Source: Phycisphaeraceae bacterium
GTDB taxonomy: Bacteria > Planctomycetota > Phycisphaerae > Phycisphaerales > UBA1924
DNA length: 64,000 nucleotides
Direction: 5' to 3'
Assembly: GCA_019636495.1 (NCBI GenBank)
Contig: JAHBXL010000002.1
Span: 186,001-250,000 of the forward strand
In this document: in pieces, positions 18,231-29,744 of the stretch
Numbering within the stretch: position 1 is the first letter of the stretch
How the letters are laid out: every line of letters starts with the position of its first letter
Translations under genes and position numbers: made by a program
Notes under the pieces: generated by a model
What the model was told of the DNA's origin: nothing
Seen by the model: only the letters and a program-made list of their open reading frames with translations
Databases searched by the model: none

Positions 18231-19412
18231 TCACACCGGCGCGGGTTCCGCGGCGATCTGCGCCGACAAATTCTCGAACACTGTGTCGAGTTTCACGTGG
18301 CTCTCGAGATACACCAGCGCGCGGTGCGAAGCCTCGACCGCGTTCATCGCTCGCTGCGCAAGCGGATCCACCTCCAACTGCGCGGCCGAGAGTTTCGGAG
18401 TCCCCGCCGCCCGAGCGCGAAGCCTGCCCCGCGCGTGTTCCGCGACATACGCCAGCATCCGCCGGCCCCACTGCTTGTTCGCCGCATCCTTGCTCGCGTT
18501 CTTGTCCGCCGCGGCGGCCGCGGCCGCCTGCTCCTCCACCAGTTTGTGCATCGTGGGGCCGAGGTCGATGACGTATCGCCCCTGCAGCGCCGCATCGAGC
18601 ATCGGCGCCACGGACTCATGCCACGTGTAGAGGTTGTGCCGCACGGCCAGCATCGCCGCGCCCGGCGAACCCGCGGCGAAGCGCAGCGCCCAGTCTCGCT
18701 GCTCGGGCGGAATCTCCAGCACGCCCGTGCCCAGCCAGGCGAGCATGTCGTCATCGGCCAGCGGCGCAAACCCGATCCGCTGGCAGCGCGAGCGGATCGT
18801 CGGCAACAGGTCATCGGGGAACGCCGTGACCAGGACAATGACCGTGCCGGGGGAAGGCTCTTCAAGGGTCTTGAGCAGCGTGTTCTGCCCCGAGGCATCC
18901 AGCAGGTCCGCCTCGTCGATGATGAACACTTTCGAAGCCATCGACTCGCCGCGCAGCATCGCGGTCTTCGCCGCGGGCTCAATCAGAAACTCCTCGATCA
19001 CCGCCTTGGCGATAGTCGTCTGCTTCTGCCGGCGGATCTGATCGTGACGGCTCACCGCCGCGAGTTCCTTGCGGATGATGTGCAGATCGGGATGCGTGCC
19101 AGCCCTCACCAGTTGCTGCACCGGCGAGTCAGCCTCGGGCGCAAGTTCGCCCGTCAGGCCCGGCGCGGTGGTCGGGTCGAGAATCGTCGCCGCGAACGCG
19201 ACCGCCGTCGTGAACTTCCCCACGCCCGCGGGACCGTGAAAGATCCACGCGTGATGCAGCCGCCCCGCCTGCATCGCCGCGGCGAGCGTCCGCTTCGGGC
19301 CGGCGTGACCGATGACGCCCTCAAGCGTCGAAACAACCGGCGCGGCATGCGCCCTCGCCGGAGGCACATCGACTTCAACAACCGCGGCGGACTTGGCAAC
19401 TCGCCTGGCCAT
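18231..19412 (-). CDS. holB: DNA polymerase III delta'-type clamp-loader ATPase
   Basis: 393 residues. AAA+ domain with GHAGPKRTLAAAMQAGRLHHAWIFHGPAGVGKFTTA (Walker A GPAGVGKF), SKVFIIDEADLLDASGQNTLLKTLEEP (Walker B and the NALLKTLEEP-like motif) and LPTIRSRCQRIGF (SRC motif). These identify a replication clamp-loader delta' or gamma/tau-like subunit; its short length and lack of a zinc-binding CxxC set favour delta'. An extra Ala-rich, coiled insert (about 290-320) follows the lid. The ATG at 19412 begins MARRVAKSA; a longer reading to 19514 is not supported. It follows sthA by 108 nt on the same strand. Confidence 0.8.
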   Translation of the reverse strand: MARRVAKSAAVVEVDVPPARAHAAPVVSTLEGVIGHAGPKRTLAAAMQAGRLHHAWIFHGPAGVGKFTTAVAFAATILDPTTAPGLTGELAPEADSPVQQLVRAGTHPDLHIIRKELAAVSRHDQIRRQKQTTIAKAVIEEFLIEPAAKTAMLRGESMASKVFIIDEADLLDASGQNTLLKTLEEPSPGTVIVLVTAFPDDLLPTIRSRCQRIGFAPLADDDMLAWLGTGVLEIPPEQRDWALRFAAGSPGAAMLAVRHNLYTWHESVAPMLDAALQGRYVIDLGPTMHKLVEEQAAAAAAADKNASKDAANKQWGRRMLAYVAEHARGRLRARAAGTPKLSAAQLEVDPLAQRAMNAVEASHRALVYLESHVKLDTVFENLSAQIAAEPAPV

Positions 19413-19520
19413 GGGGCAAGCGTACGCGCATTCCCTTCTCCCCGGTCGCCGGTGAGAAGTCCCCGAGCGCAGCGCAGGGGGATGACGGGCCTCGGCGTCT
19501 CTCTCCCGCCGCATCTGGTA

Positions 19521-20936
19521 TCAGATGTTCCGCAGTTTGTTCCGGCCGTTGAACGCCGCGATCTTGTAGCACTCGGCCAGCGTCGGGTAGTTGAAAACCG
19601 CGTTCACAAAGTACTCGACCGTCCCGTTGAACGCCATCACGGCCTGGCCGATGTGGATCAACTCGGTCGAATCGCTGCCGATGCAGTGCACGCCCAGAAT
19701 CGTGTGCGACTCCTGGTGGATGAGCATCTTGAGCATGCCGATCTCGTCGCCGATCAGTTGGCCCCGCGCCGTCTCCTTGTACTGCGCGATCCCCGACTCG
19801 TACGGGACGCCCTCCTTGGTCAGCCGGTCCTCGGTCCAGCCGACCATCGAGATCTCGGGAATGGCATAGATGCCATAGGGGAAGAGCGCGGCAACGCTGT
19901 CGAACCGCTCGCCGAACATGTGACACGCGGCCACGCGCCCCTGCTCCATCGACGTGCTCGCCAGCGCGGGAAACCCGATGACATCGCCCACGGCGTAAAT
20001 GTTCGGCACGACCGTGCGGTAGTGCTCGTTCACCTCGATGCGCCCGCGCGAGTCGATCCCCAGTCCCGCGGCCTCGAGGTTCAGCCCATCCGTCGCGCCC
20101 TGGCGGCCGACGCAATAGAGCAGGCAGTCGGCCCGCAGCGTCTTGCCGCTCTCGAGCATGGCCTCGACCATCTCGCCGCCCGCCGTGGTGCGCGCCCCCG
20201 GCGGCGGCTCGATCTTGCGGATCGAGACCACCTTCTCGCCCAGTCGCAGCGTCATCCCGCCCTGACGGAGGTGATACTGCAGAGCCTCGCCGATCTCCGA
20301 ATCGACAAAGTCCAGGATCCGGCTGCGCCCCTCGACCAGCGTGACCTTCACCCCAAGGTGCGTGAGGATCGAGGCGTACTCGGTGCCGATCACGCCGCCG
20401 CCCACCACCAGCATGGTGGTGGGCAGATAGGGCAGGTGCAGCAGTTCGTCGCTGGTGATGATCTGCGTGCCGTCAAACGGGATGCTCCCCGGCCGCGCGG
20501 GAGAAGTGCCGACGGCGATGACAACGTGCTCGGCCCGGATCAGTTCCGTCGAGTGCAGCCCCTCGACCTTGATCGTGTGCGGATCGACAAACGACCCGAC
20601 GCCCGAGACCAGTTCGATCCCGTTGTTGAAGAAGTGCGACCGCACCACGTCGATCTCGGCCTTGATGACCCGCTGGCACGACGCGATCAACCCCTGCAAC
20701 TGGCTCCGCCTGTCGAGGTGCTGGAAGAGTTCGGCCCCCTGCTTCCGCACCCCCACCATCTGCAGGACCGCCTCCCGCAGAGCCTTGCTGGGGATCGTCC
20801 CCGTGTTGATCATCGCCCCGCCCAGCACCTGGGCTTTCTCGACGACGCAGACGGTCTTGCCGAGTTTCGCGGCCTGAATGGCCGCCTTCTGCCCGCCGGG
20901 GCCCGATCCGATGACGACAAGGTCGAAGGTTCGCAT
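19521..20936 (-). CDS. sthA: Soluble pyridine nucleotide transhydrogenase
   Basis: 471 residues, flavoprotein disulfide-reductase family. FAD-binding GSGPGGQKAAIQAAKLGK is followed by GGAMINTGTIPSKALREA, in which the redox CxxxxC pair is replaced (TGTIPSKALR), the hallmark of SthA/UdhA rather than lipoamide dehydrogenase. A second Rossmann motif is VVGGGVIGTEYASILTHLGVKVTLVE, then NIYAVGDVIG and a C-terminal dimerisation domain with HCIGSDSTELIHIGQAVM. It transfers hydride between NADPH and NAD+, reoxidising NADPH in the cytosol. Upstream 53 nt separate it from a zinc-ribbon gene ending at 20990. Confidence 0.9.
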   Translation of the reverse strand: MRTFDLVVIGSGPGGQKAAIQAAKLGKTVCVVEKAQVLGGAMINTGTIPSKALREAVLQMVGVRKQGAELFQHLDRRSQLQGLIASCQRVIKAEIDVVRSHFFNNGIELVSGVGSFVDPHTIKVEGLHSTELIRAEHVVIAVGTSPARPGSIPFDGTQIITSDELLHLPYLPTTMLVVGGGVIGTEYASILTHLGVKVTLVEGRSRILDFVDSEIGEALQYHLRQGGMTLRLGEKVVSIRKIEPPPGARTTAGGEMVEAMLESGKTLRADCLLYCVGRQGATDGLNLEAAGLGIDSRGRIEVNEHYRTVVPNIYAVGDVIGFPALASTSMEQGRVAACHMFGERFDSVAALFPYGIYAIPEISMVGWTEDRLTKEGVPYESGIAQYKETARGQLIGDEIGMLKMLIHQESHTILGVHCIGSDSTELIHIGQAVMAFNGTVEYFVNAVFNYPTLAECYKIAAFNGRNKLRNI

Positions 20937-20989
20937 GAACTCTGTTTATCGGCTGTTCGCGCCAATCTGTCAAGCCGTGCGACCGGGCC

Positions 20990-21430
20990 TCAAGGCCGTT
21001 TGTTCTCCCTCTCTCGCTCCTCGAAGGCCTCTCGGACCTCGGGGTTGAGAGTCAGGATCGCGTCGATGAGGTTCATGCCCCGGGTTGCGCGTTCGGCCTC
21101 AGGGTCATTCCGCACCCGCTCGAACAACTCCCGGGTGAGTTGGTGAATGTCGTACGACGGGCCATCCGTTCCATCCACCCGCCCCCACATGTGGCCGCAC
21201 GCCCAACACTTCCACCTTGGCGAGCAGGAACTCAAGCAGCACCCCCCGAGCACGACTTCCTTTCGCTTTACTCGCGCCATCAACTTCTCGTCATCGAAAT
21301 TCGGGAGCCCATATAGCATCGATGCCACCGCCGCCGACCCGCACTCCGGGCATGGAGGCCGATCGGCTTTCGAATCGCCCGAAACGCTGCCGGCCCATTC
21401 GGCTTTCGAGATCTCCCGATCGTGGTCCAT
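20990..21430 (-). CDS. Hypothetical zinc-ribbon protein
   Basis: 146 residues, no signal or membrane segment. Two Cys pairs, CPEC (27-30) and CWAC (75-78), flank a middle region with further Cys (GGCCLSSCSPRWKC), consistent with one zinc ribbon whose knuckles are separated by about 45 residues; the second knuckle KCWACGHMWG is a common ribbon end. The rest is acidic-helical (RELFERVRNDPEAERATRG). The start ATG 21430 is preceded by GGAGGAAGG. Divergent from alaS with a 188-nt shared upstream region. I do not recognise the family. Confidence 0.6.
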   Translation of the reverse strand: MDHDREISKAEWAGSVSGDSKADRPPCPECGSAAVASMLYGLPNFDDEKLMARVKRKEVVLGGCCLSSCSPRWKCWACGHMWGRVDGTDGPSYDIHQLTRELFERVRNDPEAERATRGMNLIDAILTLNPEVREAFEERERENKRP

Positions 21431-21618
21431 GGTTGGTCCTTCCTCCCCCTCCCCTCCGCCACCTCCGCCCAGCGCCAGCCATCCCAAACATACTCCAATT
21501 CGTCAGCCGGGCGAATTGGACAGATTGAATTCCTGCATTCCCAACGGCGCGCTGCATTCAAACGCCGTGCGAACATCTGGCGCGATCCATGCCGAGGCCA
21601 CACTACAATCCGCCCTCC

Positions 21619-24579
<2,961 letters not shown>

Positions 24580-24582
24580 CGC

Positions 24583-25014
24583 ATGAACGCCGATCCGGCC
24601 AACCCGCGCGACAACGACACCCCGGACGACCTGCCCGACCGCGTCGAGGACCTGCCCGCCTGGCGCGAGCCGCCCAAGGCGCCCGAGATCCCCGACGTGC
24701 TTCGACGGCCGGTCGAGCACCCATCGAAGTCTCCACGTGCGAATCAAAGGTCGCCGGCAAGTTCGCTCTCCGAGGCGGGCAAGGCCTGGGGCATGGCGTT
24801 CGATTTCATCGGCACCGTTCTGGTCGGCATCCTGCTGGGGTGGCTGCTGGGCCGATGGCTCGGCTCGATGCCCGCGTTCGTGCTCGGTGGTCTCGCCCTC
24901 GGTCTGGTGTCCGCCTTTGTGCGGATCGTCCGAGCGACCCAGCGGGCCGAACGGCGCGAGGCAGCCGAGCGAGAGCGTGCCCGACGCGGAGAACAACCCC
25001 CTACCGCACCTTGA
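24583..25014 (+). CDS. AtpZ/AtpI-like F0F1 ATP synthase accessory protein
   Basis: 143 residues. A charged, Pro-rich N-terminus precedes AWGMAFDFIGTVLVGILLGWLLGRWLGS, the first of two membrane helices of the AtpZ family (GxGxxxGxxLGxxLDx in others), and a second helix AFVLGGLALGLVSAFVRIV. AtpZ with AtpI forms a Mg/Ca-transport-linked accessory complex of ATP synthase. The ATG lies 3 nt after the alaS stop. Position directly before the atpI-like and atpB genes supports the call. The 25015-25181 gap that follows contains a small GTGCCC-CTTC-GGGCAC hairpin (25110-25125) of unknown use. Confidence 0.75.
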   Translation: MNADPANPRDNDTPDDLPDRVEDLPAWREPPKAPEIPDVLRRPVEHPSKSPRANQRSPASSLSEAGKAWGMAFDFIGTVLVGILLGWLLGRWLGSMPAFVLGGLALGLVSAFVRIVRATQRAERREAAERERARRGEQPPTAP

Positions 25015-25181
25015 GTTGCGACCCACGACAATCCGGATTCCGCCCCACAAGAGGCCTCGGTCCGGTTCCTCGCACTCCCTCGCCGAGCCGGAAGCGGATG
25101 GCTATCCTTGTGCCCCTTCGGGCACGCCGCGGATACGAACATCCGCCGGATACCCGAGGTTCACGGAGCGACCGAGCAGGG

Positions 25182-25631
25182 ATGTCGATGCAATCCGCCA
25201 TGCAGCCTCCCCGAGCGGCGTACGCGGGCCTGATGGCCGTCGCGATGGTTGTTGCCGTGGGCGCGGCATACGCGACTTCGGTCTTGGCAGGGGGCGACGG
25301 CCGCGCGGCGGGATTCGCGGTCGCGGTCGTCGGCGCGGCTTCGCTGGTCAGCCTGCTGCCCTCGCTCATCCAGGGTGTCAACGCCGCGGCACACTTCGGC
25401 ATGTACATCTTCGGCGCATCGCTCGCGCGGGTGTTCGTGTTGATGATCGCCGTCCTGGCGATCGACAACGGAGGCACCGTGGAGCGCCGGCCGTTTGTCC
25501 TGGGTGTTCTTGTCGGCGCGGCGGTCGTTCTCGTCATCGAGACCGCGGCCGCGATGGTGATCCTGAAACGACTCGACCGCGCCGGCGCGCATCGCGCGGG
25601 CCCGGTCTCAACCACGACGGAGCACGCCTGA
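25182..25631 (+). CDS. ATP synthase subunit I-like membrane protein
   Basis: 149 residues with four hydrophobic helices (about 11-33, 40-60, 70-90, 102-125): AYAGLMAVAMVVAVGAAYATSVL, AAGFAVAVVGAASLVSLLPSLI, HFGMYIFGASLARVFVLMIAVLAI and FVLGVLVGAAVVLVIETAAAMVIL. This is the size and topology of the AtpI (I-chain) family, which helps assemble the c-ring. The start ATG at 25182 is chosen because it opens the hydrophobic protein; the ribosome site (GAGCAGGG) is weak. Its stop is 2 nt before the atpB start, so translation is probably coupled. Confidence 0.72.
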   Translation: MSMQSAMQPPRAAYAGLMAVAMVVAVGAAYATSVLAGGDGRAAGFAVAVVGAASLVSLLPSLIQGVNAAAHFGMYIFGASLARVFVLMIAVLAIDNGGTVERRPFVLGVLVGAAVVLVIETAAAMVILKRLDRAGAHRAGPVSTTTEHA

Positions 25632-25633
25632 GC

Positions 25634-26581
25634 ATGCTCAACATCACGACCCTCGCCGCCTCCGACCCCGCGCAGCACGTGTACAACCACGTGTTCTGGA
25701 AGTCCGCCGACGGCTGGTGGCTCTGGACGGGCAACCAGGGCAACCTCGTGCTCAGCGGGCTGATCCTCATCCTCGGCGGCCTGTGGGTCTCGTCGAAGAT
25801 CCGCATCGGGCCCCAGTCGCAGGGCGCTGACCGCTGGGTGACGACCAACCGCTTTGCGCACATGATCGAGGTCATCTGCGTCTACCTGCGCGAGGAGGTC
25901 GTCCGCCCCCTGCTCCACGACCGCACCAACAAACTCATGCCCTTCCTGTGGTCGATCTTCTTCTTCATCCTCATCAACAACCTGCTCGGCCTCGTCCCCC
26001 TGCTCGACATCGTGCACTCCATCTCCCGCGGCATGTGGCTCGCCACCGATGGCGCATCGGGCGCGGCCGAACCGCACACAACGCCCATCGGCGGAACCGC
26101 GACGCAGAACATCTGGGTCACCGGCGTGCTGGCGCTGGTCGCGGCCATCGTCTTCAACGGCGCGGCGGTCGCGCGGCTCGGCGTCGGCGGGTACATCAAG
26201 CACCTGACGGCCGATGCCCCCGTGTTCGTCTGGCCGCTCATCGTCCCCATCGAGTTCCTCGGCCAGGTCGTCATCAAGCCCATCGCGCTGGCGGTTCGTC
26301 TGTTCGCCAACATGACCGCCGGCCACATCCTGCTGGCCACGCTGTTCATGTTCGCGGGTCAGGTCTGGGGCAAGGGCCTGCTGCTGCAAGGCCCGGTGAC
26401 GCTTGTCAGCGTCGTCGGCGGCATCGCCGTCATGTTCCTCGAACTGTTCGTCGCATTCCTCCAGGCGTTCGTCTTCATGTTCCTGACGACCGTCTTCATC
26501 TCCCTCATGGATCACCACGAAGAGCACGGCCACGAGCACGAGCATGGCCATGCCCACGGTCACGAGCACGCCCACGCGTGA
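25634..26581 (+). CDS. atpB: ATP synthase F0 subunit a
   Basis: 315 residues, five or six membrane helices. The proton-channel arginine lies in PIALAVRLFANMTAGHILL, the family signature, and FLWSIFFFILINNLLGLVP is the usual helix with Asn-Asn. An extended loop GATSG/TPIGGTATQNIWVT lies between helices. Unusual: the C-terminus carries a hydrophilic tail (DHHEEHGHEHEHGHAHGHE...) with 11 His in the last 23 residues, predicted on the cytoplasmic or periplasmic membrane face depending on helix count. Starts 2 nt after the atpI-like gene. Confidence 0.93.
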   Translation: MLNITTLAASDPAQHVYNHVFWKSADGWWLWTGNQGNLVLSGLILILGGLWVSSKIRIGPQSQGADRWVTTNRFAHMIEVICVYLREEVVRPLLHDRTNKLMPFLWSIFFFILINNLLGLVPLLDIVHSISRGMWLATDGASGAAEPHTTPIGGTATQNIWVTGVLALVAAIVFNGAAVARLGVGGYIKHLTADAPVFVWPLIVPIEFLGQVVIKPIALAVRLFANMTAGHILLATLFMFAGQVWGKGLLLQGPVTLVSVVGGIAVMFLELFVAFLQAFVFMFLTTVFISLMDHHEEHGHEHEHGHAHGHEHAHA

Positions 26582-26664
26582 ATGACGGACCACTTTCAGC
26601 GCCCGGTCGCAGACCATCGGCGCACCATCACTCTCGTGCAAAGCACCCGGAAGGATCGAACACC

Positions 26665-26964
26665 ATGACCAAGTCTCTCGTTTCCAAGTTCCTCATCGGC
26701 GCCGGCGCAGTCGCTCTGCTCCCGTCGCTCACCCTCGCCGCCGAGGAAGGCTCCTCCGTCGGCAAGGGTCTGGCGGTCGTCGGCGCGGGCCTCGCGCTCA
26801 TCGGCGGCGGCCTGGGCATCGGCCTGGTCGGCAAGGGCGCGGTCGAGTCCATCGCCCGCCAGCCCGAGGCCGCCGGCAAAATCCAGATCAACATGATCCT
26901 GGCCGCCGCGCTCATCGAAGGCGCGACGCTCTTCGCCGTCGCCGTCGGCTTCCTCGCCAAGTGA
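26665..26964 (+). CDS. atpE: ATP synthase F0 subunit c
   Basis: 99 residues. A cleavable signal-like N-terminus (SKFLIGAGAVALLPSLTLAAEE) precedes the two-helix hairpin; the polar loop is ARQPEAAGK (64-72) and the ion-carrying carboxylate is Glu85 in AALIEGATLFAVA. The residue after Glu85 is Gly and no Na-type ES motif is present, so a proton-binding ring is the simpler reading. ATG 26665 with AAGGA ten nt upstream. It lies 83 nt after atpB. Confidence 0.95.
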   Translation: MTKSLVSKFLIGAGAVALLPSLTLAAEEGSSVGKGLAVVGAGLALIGGGLGIGLVGKGAVESIARQPEAAGKIQINMILAAALIEGATLFAVAVGFLAK

Positions 26965-27048
26965 TCCGCACGTATTCCGCCCGGGCCCGCGCGACAGCGC
27001 TGCCCCGGGATTGCCTCCATCCTTCACCGTTTGCGACGGAGACCCCAG

Positions 27049-27639
27049 ATGCGCCGTCTGTTCCCCCTTTCCGCTGCCGCGTTCCTGACCCTGCCCGCCT
27101 CGCTCGCGCTCGCCGCGGCGGATGAATCCGTCGGCGCGCTGCCCACGGTCAAGCAGGGCCTCGCCACCGGCATCACCGGCATCATCGTGTTCCTGCTGGT
27201 GCTGGCCATTCTGGCGACCAAGGTGTGGCCAACCATCACCACCGCGCTCGATCAGCGCGCTGAGAAGATCAAGGAAGAGATCGAGGCCGCCGAACTCGCC
27301 CAGCAGCAGGCCAGGGAAGCCCTCCAGCAATACGAGAAGAGCCTTGCACAGGCCCGCGCCGAGGCCCAGAAGATGCTCGACGATGCCAAGGCCCAGCAGC
27401 AGGCCATCGCCGCCGATCTCAAGGCCAAGTCCGATGTCGAACTCAACGCCATGCGCGAACGCGCCAAGCGCGACATCGACTCGGCCAAGCGCGCCGCACT
27501 CGCCGAGATCTACGCCGAGACCAGCAGCCTCGCGGCATCGATCGCCGGCAAAATCCTCCAGAAGGAAATCCGCCCGCAGGATCAGCAGCGCCTCGTCGAT
27601 GAATCGCTCGCCGAGTTCCAGGCCGCACACGCCAACTGA
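27049..27639 (+). CDS. atpF: ATP synthase F0 subunit b
   Basis: 196 residues. A signal peptide-like segment (MRRLFPLSAAAFLTLPASLALA) precedes one membrane helix (GITGIIVFLLVLAILATKVWP) and a long right-handed coiled coil rich in Glu/Ala/Gln (RAEKIKEEIEAAELAQQQA and on). This is the peripheral stalk that holds F1 through subunit delta. The ATG at 27049 has GGAG seven nt upstream; the in-frame TTG at 27031 has none. The stop codon TGA lies inside the first copy of the hairpin repeat that separates this gene from atpH. Confidence 0.93.
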   Translation: MRRLFPLSAAAFLTLPASLALAAADESVGALPTVKQGLATGITGIIVFLLVLAILATKVWPTITTALDQRAEKIKEEIEAAELAQQQAREALQQYEKSLAQARAEAQKMLDDAKAQQQAIAADLKAKSDVELNAMRERAKRDIDSAKRAALAEIYAETSSLAASIAGKILQKEIRPQDQQRLVDESLAEFQAAHAN

Positions 27640-27716
27640 ACTGTGCCACTGACCTTCAGGTCAGTGCGGATCTTCCAACTGAACTGTGCCACTGACCTTC
27701 AGGTCAGTGCGGATCT
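27632..27716. repeat. Tandem pair of 42-bp hairpin units between atpF and atpH
   Basis: Two identical 42-bp units (27632-27673 and 27675-27716, one extra base between) begin CCAACTGAACTGTGCC and contain the inverted repeat CACTGACCT-TC-AGGTCAGTG, a 9-bp stem with a 2-nt centre. The first unit overlaps the last two sense codons and stop of atpF. The element has lower GC than its surroundings and looks like a mobile or REP-type palindromic unit that has duplicated in place. In RNA it would form two stable hairpins and could lower atpH expression or set mRNA processing. Confidence 0.9.
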
Positions 27717-27749
27717 GCTCCTCAAGCCCGCCCCCACCCCCGAGGCACC

Positions 27750-28355
27750 ATGCCCCTCACGCACTCCGAGCCCGATGCCCTCTCCCGCGTGTACGCATCC
27801 GCGCTGTTCGACCTGGCCATCGCCCAGGGCGGCCAGCCCACGATCGAGCACACGCTGGCGGAACTCGAAGAACTCCTCGACCTCTCCAGGTCCGAGCCGG
27901 CCTTCGGCGAGTTCCTCGCCTCGCGCATTCTCGCGGCCGAATCCCGCGGCAAGTCGCTCGAGCGCATCCTCACCGGGCGCGTCAGCGATCTCACCCGCAA
28001 CTTCCTTCTCACGCTCAACGCAAAGGGCCGCCTGTCATCTCTTCCCGGGATAATCGCCGCGTTCGACGAGAAGGTGCAGGAGGCCTTCGGCCGCGTCGAG
28101 GTCGATGTCTACACCGCCTCGCCCATCAGCCCCGAGGACCTGTCCGCGATCCGCGAACGCCTCCGCGCCACCCTCGGCAAAGACCCGATCGTCCACCCCT
28201 ACACCGACCGCGCCATGATCGGCGGGCTGAAACTCCAGATCGGCGACCAGTTGATCGATGCGAGCATCGCCACCCGCCTCCGAAAGATGCGCGACCGACT
28301 GAACGAAGACGGCATGGCCAAACTCCGCGCCCGCGCCGACCGCATGATGGACTGA
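27750..28355 (+). CDS. atpH: ATP synthase F1 subunit delta
   Basis: 201 residues, the OSCP/delta subunit linking subunit b to the F1 head. N-terminal helical domain ALSRVYASALFDLAIAQG is typical, as is the C-terminal PIVHPYTDRAMIGGLKLQIGDQLIDASIATRLRKMRDRL, matching the family signature (D..(L/I)IGG..(I/V)..G....D.S....L). It is the last ATP synthase gene here: 110 nt later comes pgk rather than atpA, so subunits alpha, gamma, beta and epsilon must be encoded elsewhere. Confidence 0.93.
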   Translation: MPLTHSEPDALSRVYASALFDLAIAQGGQPTIEHTLAELEELLDLSRSEPAFGEFLASRILAAESRGKSLERILTGRVSDLTRNFLLTLNAKGRLSSLPGIIAAFDEKVQEAFGRVEVDVYTASPISPEDLSAIRERLRATLGKDPIVHPYTDRAMIGGLKLQIGDQLIDASIATRLRKMRDRLNEDGMAKLRARADRMMD

Positions 28356-28465
28356 CCGCCCGCCCTCGCCGCTGCCCTGCGATGAGTTGGACGGGCGATG
28401 ACGAGCGCCGGCTTCCGGCCATCACTGGATCATCTCGTCACTTCATCTGAACACCAAGGCCTCCC

Positions 28466-29674
28466 ATGCCCAAGAAGACCATCGCCCAGACCGAAGTCTC
28501 CGGCAAGCGCGTGCTCATCCGTGTCGACTTCAACGTCCCCATCGATTCCGGCCGCATCACCGACGACCGACGAATCCGCGCCGCGGTCCCGACCATCAAG
28601 TCCGTGCTCGACCGCGGCGGATCGGCCGTGCTGATGTCCCACCTGGGCCGCCCCGAGGGCGTCGGCTACGAGGCATCCGAATCGCTCAAGCCCTGCGCCG
28701 ACCGCCTCGCCGAGATCCTCGGCGTCGCGGTCGAATTCCCCTCCAACGACCCGATCGACGAGAAGGCCGCCGCGGCCGTCAAGGCCCTGCGCCCCGGCGG
28801 CGTGCTGCTGCTCGACAACCTGCGCTTCCACAAGGGCGAGAAGAAGGGCGATGCCGCGTTCGCCGCGAAACTGGCCGCGTACGGCGATATCTACTGCAAC
28901 GACGCATTCGGCACCTGCCACCGCGAGGACGCCTCGATGTTCGCCGTCCCCGCGGCCATGGCGGGCAAGTCGCGCGTCGTCGGCCTGCTGGTCGATCGCG
29001 AACTCAAGTATCTCTCCGAAGCGCTCCGCACCCCGGCCAAGCCCTACGTCGTCGTCATGGGCGGCGCAAAGGTCTCCGACAAACTGCCGATGATCGAGCA
29101 GGTCCTGCAGAAGGCCGACGCCGTGCTCATCGGCGGCGCAATGGCGTACACGTTCCTGAAAGCCCTGGGCAAGCAGGTCGGAGCCAGCCGCGTCGAGGAG
29201 TCGATGCTGCCCGATGCCAAGCGCATCCTCGACGAGGCCGCTCGCCTCAAGTGCGACCTGCTGCTTCCCCAGGACCACGTCTGCTCGACGCAGTTCGCTG
29301 AGAAGGCCGGAGAGATCGAGACCTTCACCGATGCGATCAAGCCCGGCTACATGGGGTTGGACATCGGCCCCAAGACCCAGACCGCATTCGCGCTGCGCAT
29401 CCGCAAGGCCAGGACCATCGTCTGGAACGGGCCCATGGGCGTCTTCGAGTGGGCCCCGTTCCGCATCGGCACGCAGCAGGTCGCCAGCGCCATGGTGCAC
29501 GCCACACGCGAGAACGGCGCGATCAGCATCGTCGGCGGGGGCGATTCCGCCGCCGCGGCCGAGTTGTTCGGCATGGCCGATCAGTTCTCGCACGTCTCCA
29601 CCGGCGGCGGCGCATCGCTGGAGATGCTCGCAGGCAAGTCATTCAAGACCGTCGAACTGCTGGACAACGCCTGA
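28466..29674 (+). CDS. pgk: Phosphoglycerate kinase
   Basis: 402 residues, glycolysis/Calvin step between 1,3-bisphosphoglycerate and 3-phosphoglycerate. N-terminal KRVLIRVDFNVPIDSGRITDDRRI, SHLGRPEG, LLDNLRFHKGE, the hinge, and C-terminal VWNGPMGVFEWAPFRIGT and SIVGGGDSAAAAELFG (nucleotide-binding Gly loop) are all intact. It lies on the same strand as the ATP synthase genes but after a 110-nt gap, so its own promoter is possible. Confidence 0.95.
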   Translation: MPKKTIAQTEVSGKRVLIRVDFNVPIDSGRITDDRRIRAAVPTIKSVLDRGGSAVLMSHLGRPEGVGYEASESLKPCADRLAEILGVAVEFPSNDPIDEKAAAAVKALRPGGVLLLDNLRFHKGEKKGDAAFAAKLAAYGDIYCNDAFGTCHREDASMFAVPAAMAGKSRVVGLLVDRELKYLSEALRTPAKPYVVVMGGAKVSDKLPMIEQVLQKADAVLIGGAMAYTFLKALGKQVGASRVEESMLPDAKRILDEAARLKCDLLLPQDHVCSTQFAEKAGEIETFTDAIKPGYMGLDIGPKTQTAFALRIRKARTIVWNGPMGVFEWAPFRIGTQQVASAMVHATRENGAISIVGGGDSAAAAELFGMADQFSHVSTGGGASLEMLAGKSFKTVELLDNA

Positions 29675-29744
29675 CGCACGGCCGCGCCATCCGCGCGGCC
29701 CACGCCGACGCTGATCGTTCTCCGCGTGTACCCGGCCCGGCACC

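Noticed and set aside
17349-21146. 1265-codon open frame on the plus strand
   Set aside because: It covers the COG3014-like, MazG-like, holB and sthA genes, whose frames have clear motifs; its own translation is low complexity.
25110-25125. Terminator in the gap before the atpI-like gene
   Set aside because: The six-pair hairpin has no T-run and lies inside an otherwise continuous operon.
27632-27716. Terminator after atpF
   Set aside because: The hairpins have no T-run and the same strand continues into atpH 33 bp later; the exact duplication fits a repeat better.
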